Assembly: GCA_017591395.1 (NCBI GenBank)
Contig: WEDG01004640.1
Span: 44,786-108,785 of the forward strand
DNA length: 64,000 nucleotides
Direction: 5' to 3'
Source of the DNA: Schistocephalus solidus
Taxonomy: Eukaryota > Platyhelminthes > Cestoda > Diphyllobothriidea > Diphyllobothriidae
Shown here: positions 61,271 to 64,000 of the stretch, piece by piece
How the letters are laid out: the number at the start of each line of letters is the position of its first letter
How positions within the stretch are numbered: position 1 is the stretch's first letter
Notes under the pieces: model-generated
What the model was told of the DNA's origin: nothing
Database searches by the model: none
The model's input: only the letters and a program-made list of their open reading frames with translations
Made by a program: the position numbers and the translations under genes

Positions 61271-62190
61271 ATCGCTGCTTCACAGTCCAGATCCCTGACA
61301 AAATCGTCCACGTATATAAGAAAATTTTTTGGCCCTAGTACTGAACCCTGAGGAATCCCAATCTCAACCGCAGCAGAACTTTACCTCCCTTGGCCGATGC
61401 ACACAACCTGGCACCGACCCACGAGGGAGATTTCGATCCACCTGAGGAGGTAACCTCTAATTCCAGTTCTTTCTAGCTTGTATAACAGTCTCTGGTGCGA
61501 CACAGTTTCAAAGACCTTTTGAAAGTCAATGAAGGCGATATGAACCTCGTGTTTATCTTTAAGTGCTTGGGTCTACCGCTTTAGCAATTGCAGCAAATTT
61601 ATTGTGCAGGATCTTTCTTTTCTCAACCCGTGTTGACAGTTTAATGACAAATTATGTGTCTCTAGGACTTGTTCTTATTCACTCTTGTTGATCCTGTCCA
61701 TAACCTTGCCAAGGATGCATGTCAAACTTATGAGCATATAGTTTATCAGTGACGCCCGGCTACCGCTTTTGTACAATGCAGTTATATGGGACAGCTTCCA
61801 ATCAATAGGAAGTGACAGAGTTGCGGAAAGTTCATGGGCGAGTTCTTTCAAAAGTTTGGGTGGAAGCTCGTCTGGTCCTGGGGATTTCGACTCTTTTAGT
61901 TCCTTTTATTCCTATCGGATCAGAAACTCTAAGAAAAGTATGTGGCTAATGCTTGCAGTGTGCAGGTTATCCACTGAAGGACGAAGTAACATTGCATCGT
62001 CGGTGAAGACTTAGCCATGTTTTCGAAAATTATGACGCCCACGGCAGTCTTAATTCTCGGGATTTGATGCTAATTCCTTGTACATCTGCGAAGGTAACTG
62101 TAGACTAACTTTGGATTCTGCGTTGCCTTTTGCAGCAAAGTCTTCCCGAATTCTCGTCGCGTTTTAAGATAAGGCTTCTCATTTTTCTTT
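61271..62190 (-). repeat. RT-region tandem duplication, copy 1
   Basis: Direct repeat of 62206-63150. Shared words include GGCCCTAGTACTGAACCCT, TTTTGAAAGTCAATGAAGGC and CATAACCTTGCC. Copy 1 is the one that runs on into the catalytic FADD block. Confidence 0.85.
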
Positions 62191-62205
62191 TTATAATTTA
62201 ATTGC

Positions 62206-63150
62206 TACTTCACAATCGAGATCCCTGACACAATCGTCCATGTATATTAGAAACTGTATTGGCCCTAGTACTGAACCCTAAGGAACCCCAATCTTGACCG
62301 CAGTAGAACTTGACCTCTCTTGGCCGATGCACACAAATAGGCGCCAACCCATGAGGATGTTTTCAATCCATTTGAGGAGGTTGCCTCTGATTCCAATTCT
62401 TTCTAGCTTGTACAACAGTCTCTTGTGAGGCACAGTGTCGAAGGCCTTTTGAAAGTCAATGAAGGCGATGAGAACCGCGTGTCTATCTTCAAGTGCTTGG
62501 GTCCAGCTTCGGAGAGATTGCTGCAAAGTTATCGTGCAGGATCTTCCTTTTCAGAACCCGTGTTGACAGTTTGATAAAAATTATGAATCTGTAGGAATCG
62601 CACCAATTCGCACTTTATCATCCTTTCCATAACCTTGCCGAGGATGCATGTCAAGCTTATGGGCCGTTAATTTGTCACTGACGCCCGGCTACTGCTTTTG
62701 TATAAGGGAGTTATATGCACCAGCTTCCAATCGATAAGAAGTGTTCCAGGGTCAAATGACCGTTGAAAGTGCATTTAAAGGGGTAAGGAAAGTTCATTTG
62801 CGAGTTCTTTCAGAAGTTTTGGTGGAAGCCCATCCAGTCGTGGAGATTTCGACTCTTTTATTTCCTTTAATTCCCTTCGGATCAGAACTTTAGAGAATAG
62901 TATGCGGCTGATGCTTGCAGTCGGCAGGTAATCTGCTAATGGACGAAGGAAACTTATGTCGTTTGTGTAGACTGAGCAGTATAAATGTGAAAAGTACTCG
63001 GTTTTGTCCTTTTTTGCACCAAATTCGACGCATACGGCATTCTTTATCATCGGAATTTGATGCACATTCCTTTTACATCAACGGAAGTAACTGTAGACTA
63101 ACTTAAGATTCAACGTTGTCTTTGGCAGCAAAGTCTTCTCGAATACTCGT
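62206..63150 (-). repeat. RT-region tandem duplication, copy 2
   Basis: Direct repeat of 61271-62190, about 934 bases away. It starts with TTGCTACTTCACAATCGAGA and ends near GCAGCAAAGTCTTCTCG. Copy 2 is the one attached to the endonuclease. The copies differ at many sites, so the duplication is not recent or the two came from different elements. Confidence 0.85.
62278..62526 (-). pseudogene. RT palm fragment of the minus-strand LINE
   Basis: Reads VLIAFIDFQKAFDTVPHKRLLYKLERIGIRGN, the RT block with the first catalytic Asp intact, then IGVP where IGVPQGSVLGP is expected. The equivalent stretch in the second copy at about 61345-61590 is more decayed. Confidence 0.8.
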
Positions 63151-63223
63151 CATATTTTAAGGATAAGGCTTCTCAGTTTGTTTGTCTGTGTTTTATACTC
63201 GTTAAAATATTCCTCACCAAACA

Positions 63224-63843
63224 TTACGCCATTTTTCTCTCAATAGCAGGCAAAACGAAGAATAAGGAGTTACCCCACATAAGCACCACACGATCACTTC
63301 GACTGAGTGGAGGCATTGACATAATCTCGTCAATGCTGCCTGATGTTTTCGCGAAAACCAGGTCGAGCCATGTATACCTTTGTCCTTCACGTGTTATGGT
63401 AAGGAAAATAACATGTTGTGTGAGGAGTGTTTTCAAGGTATTTGGCAGAAAACCATAATCAAAAGTCGATTTTGGGCATGATGATTGAACAGTGCTCCAA
63501 TTAATTCCTAGTGCGTTAAAGTCGCCCATAATCATGACCTTATGTCGATGGAGACCTTTTCTAATTGTTCTAACAGATGGGTAGCTGCTAAGTGGTCTAT
63601 CCTAGGTGGCCGATAGACAGTGAGGACACCCAGACATGGAGAGTCAAGAGTCTTGATGGTCAACCATATGTCTTCCAGGCTGTTGTGCATATTGTCAGAC
63701 ACTATAAGCACTTCCTTTACATACACAATTATTCCACAATCCTGTCGGTTTTCTCTGTCCCTTCGATATATTTTGTATCCAGACCATGTTATTTCACTTC
63801 CTCGAATACCGCCCAACAGCCAGGTTTCGGTTACTACTATCAC
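63224..63843 (-). pseudogene. EEP endonuclease domain of the minus-strand LINE
   Basis: Two adjoining frames. 63532-63843 has VTETWLLGG with the catalytic Glu, GYKIYRRDR and CGIIVYVKE. 63224-63535 has IMGDFNALGINW with GDFN, TWLDLVFAK and LSRSDRVVLMW, where the expected SDH reads SDR. The catalytic His is therefore lost. The frames meet near 63532-63535 with a shift. The first part of the domain lies beyond 63850. Confidence 0.85.
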
Positions 63844-64000
63844 ATCCGGAGATACTTCGCCAAGGCAAATTTTAACTCGTCTAGTTTTTGATAAAAGGCT
63901 TCGTGTATAAGTACTTCAATTTTGCGCCAGCCACACTTTCTGTTGCGTTTATCAATTTTTTGAGCGTTTTTACATCCCTCTGATGTCAATTCCGACTCTT

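Larger units (their letters stand above)
60870..63900 (-). mobile_element. CR1/Jockey-like LINE copy, minus strand, open at window end
   Basis: In minus order: endonuclease (63850-63224), linker and RT start (63065-62775), RT palm (62526-62278), then a second copy of the RT region (62190-61271), the catalytic FADD block (61311-61075) and post-RT sequence (61061-60861). The 3' end merges with a TAAATAAATAAAATAAAA-like A-rich stretch near 60860-60890. The element is broken by stops and by the internal duplication. Its upstream part may continue past 64000. Confidence 0.85.

Overview
The window looks like flatworm nuclear DNA, most likely from a diphyllobothriid-type tapeworm. This is an inference from four things: very large introns, degraded endonuclease/reverse-transcriptase retroelements, tRNA-derived SINEs, and Penelope-like GIY-YIG fragments. 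Nothing in it looks bacterial or viral. Most open frames are relics of transposable elements or shadows in other frames.

Only one host gene can be supported. It is a membrane-associated RING-CH ubiquitin ligase of the MARCH1/MARCH8 type on the minus strand. Its RING-CH exon is at 38147-38932. Its last exon, with both membrane segments and the stop codon, is at 9225-9797. The exons join in phase 0 across a conserved family sequence, with good splice sites on both sides of an intron of about 28.3 kb. Upstream exons are outside the window or not recognised.

Region by region. 0-8.4 kb holds two copies of one non-LTR retroelement family, a minus copy (B) and a nearly complete but broken plus copy (A). 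Family order is EEP endonuclease, reverse transcriptase, C-terminal C2H2 zinc fingers, then a 3' tail of about 0.8 kb. 9.8-38.1 kb is the MARCH intron. It contains two more truncated copies of this family, several copies of its 3' tail alone, tRNA-derived SINEs, a Penelope-like GIY-YIG fragment, a mariner relic and long microsatellites. 38.9-43.6 kb holds another tail copy, a second GIY-YIG fragment, a palindromic cluster of three tRNA-like units and a full SINE. 43.7-50.8 kb is a large inverted duplication: two arms of about 2.5 kb around a 2.2 kb spacer. I could not assign it to a known family. 51-64 kb holds a fragment of a different retroelement, a quiet AT-rich stretch, and a mosaic of CR1/Jockey-like LINE pieces on both strands. 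The last of these has a tandemly duplicated RT region and an endonuclease domain that reaches the window end.

Apart from MARCH, no genes here appear to work together. The main interest is structural: the large inverted repeat, the tRNA-like palindrome, the zinc fingers at the C-terminus of the retroelement, the 71-residue insert in the RING-CH domain, and microsatellites that appear to have grown from runs inside repeats.
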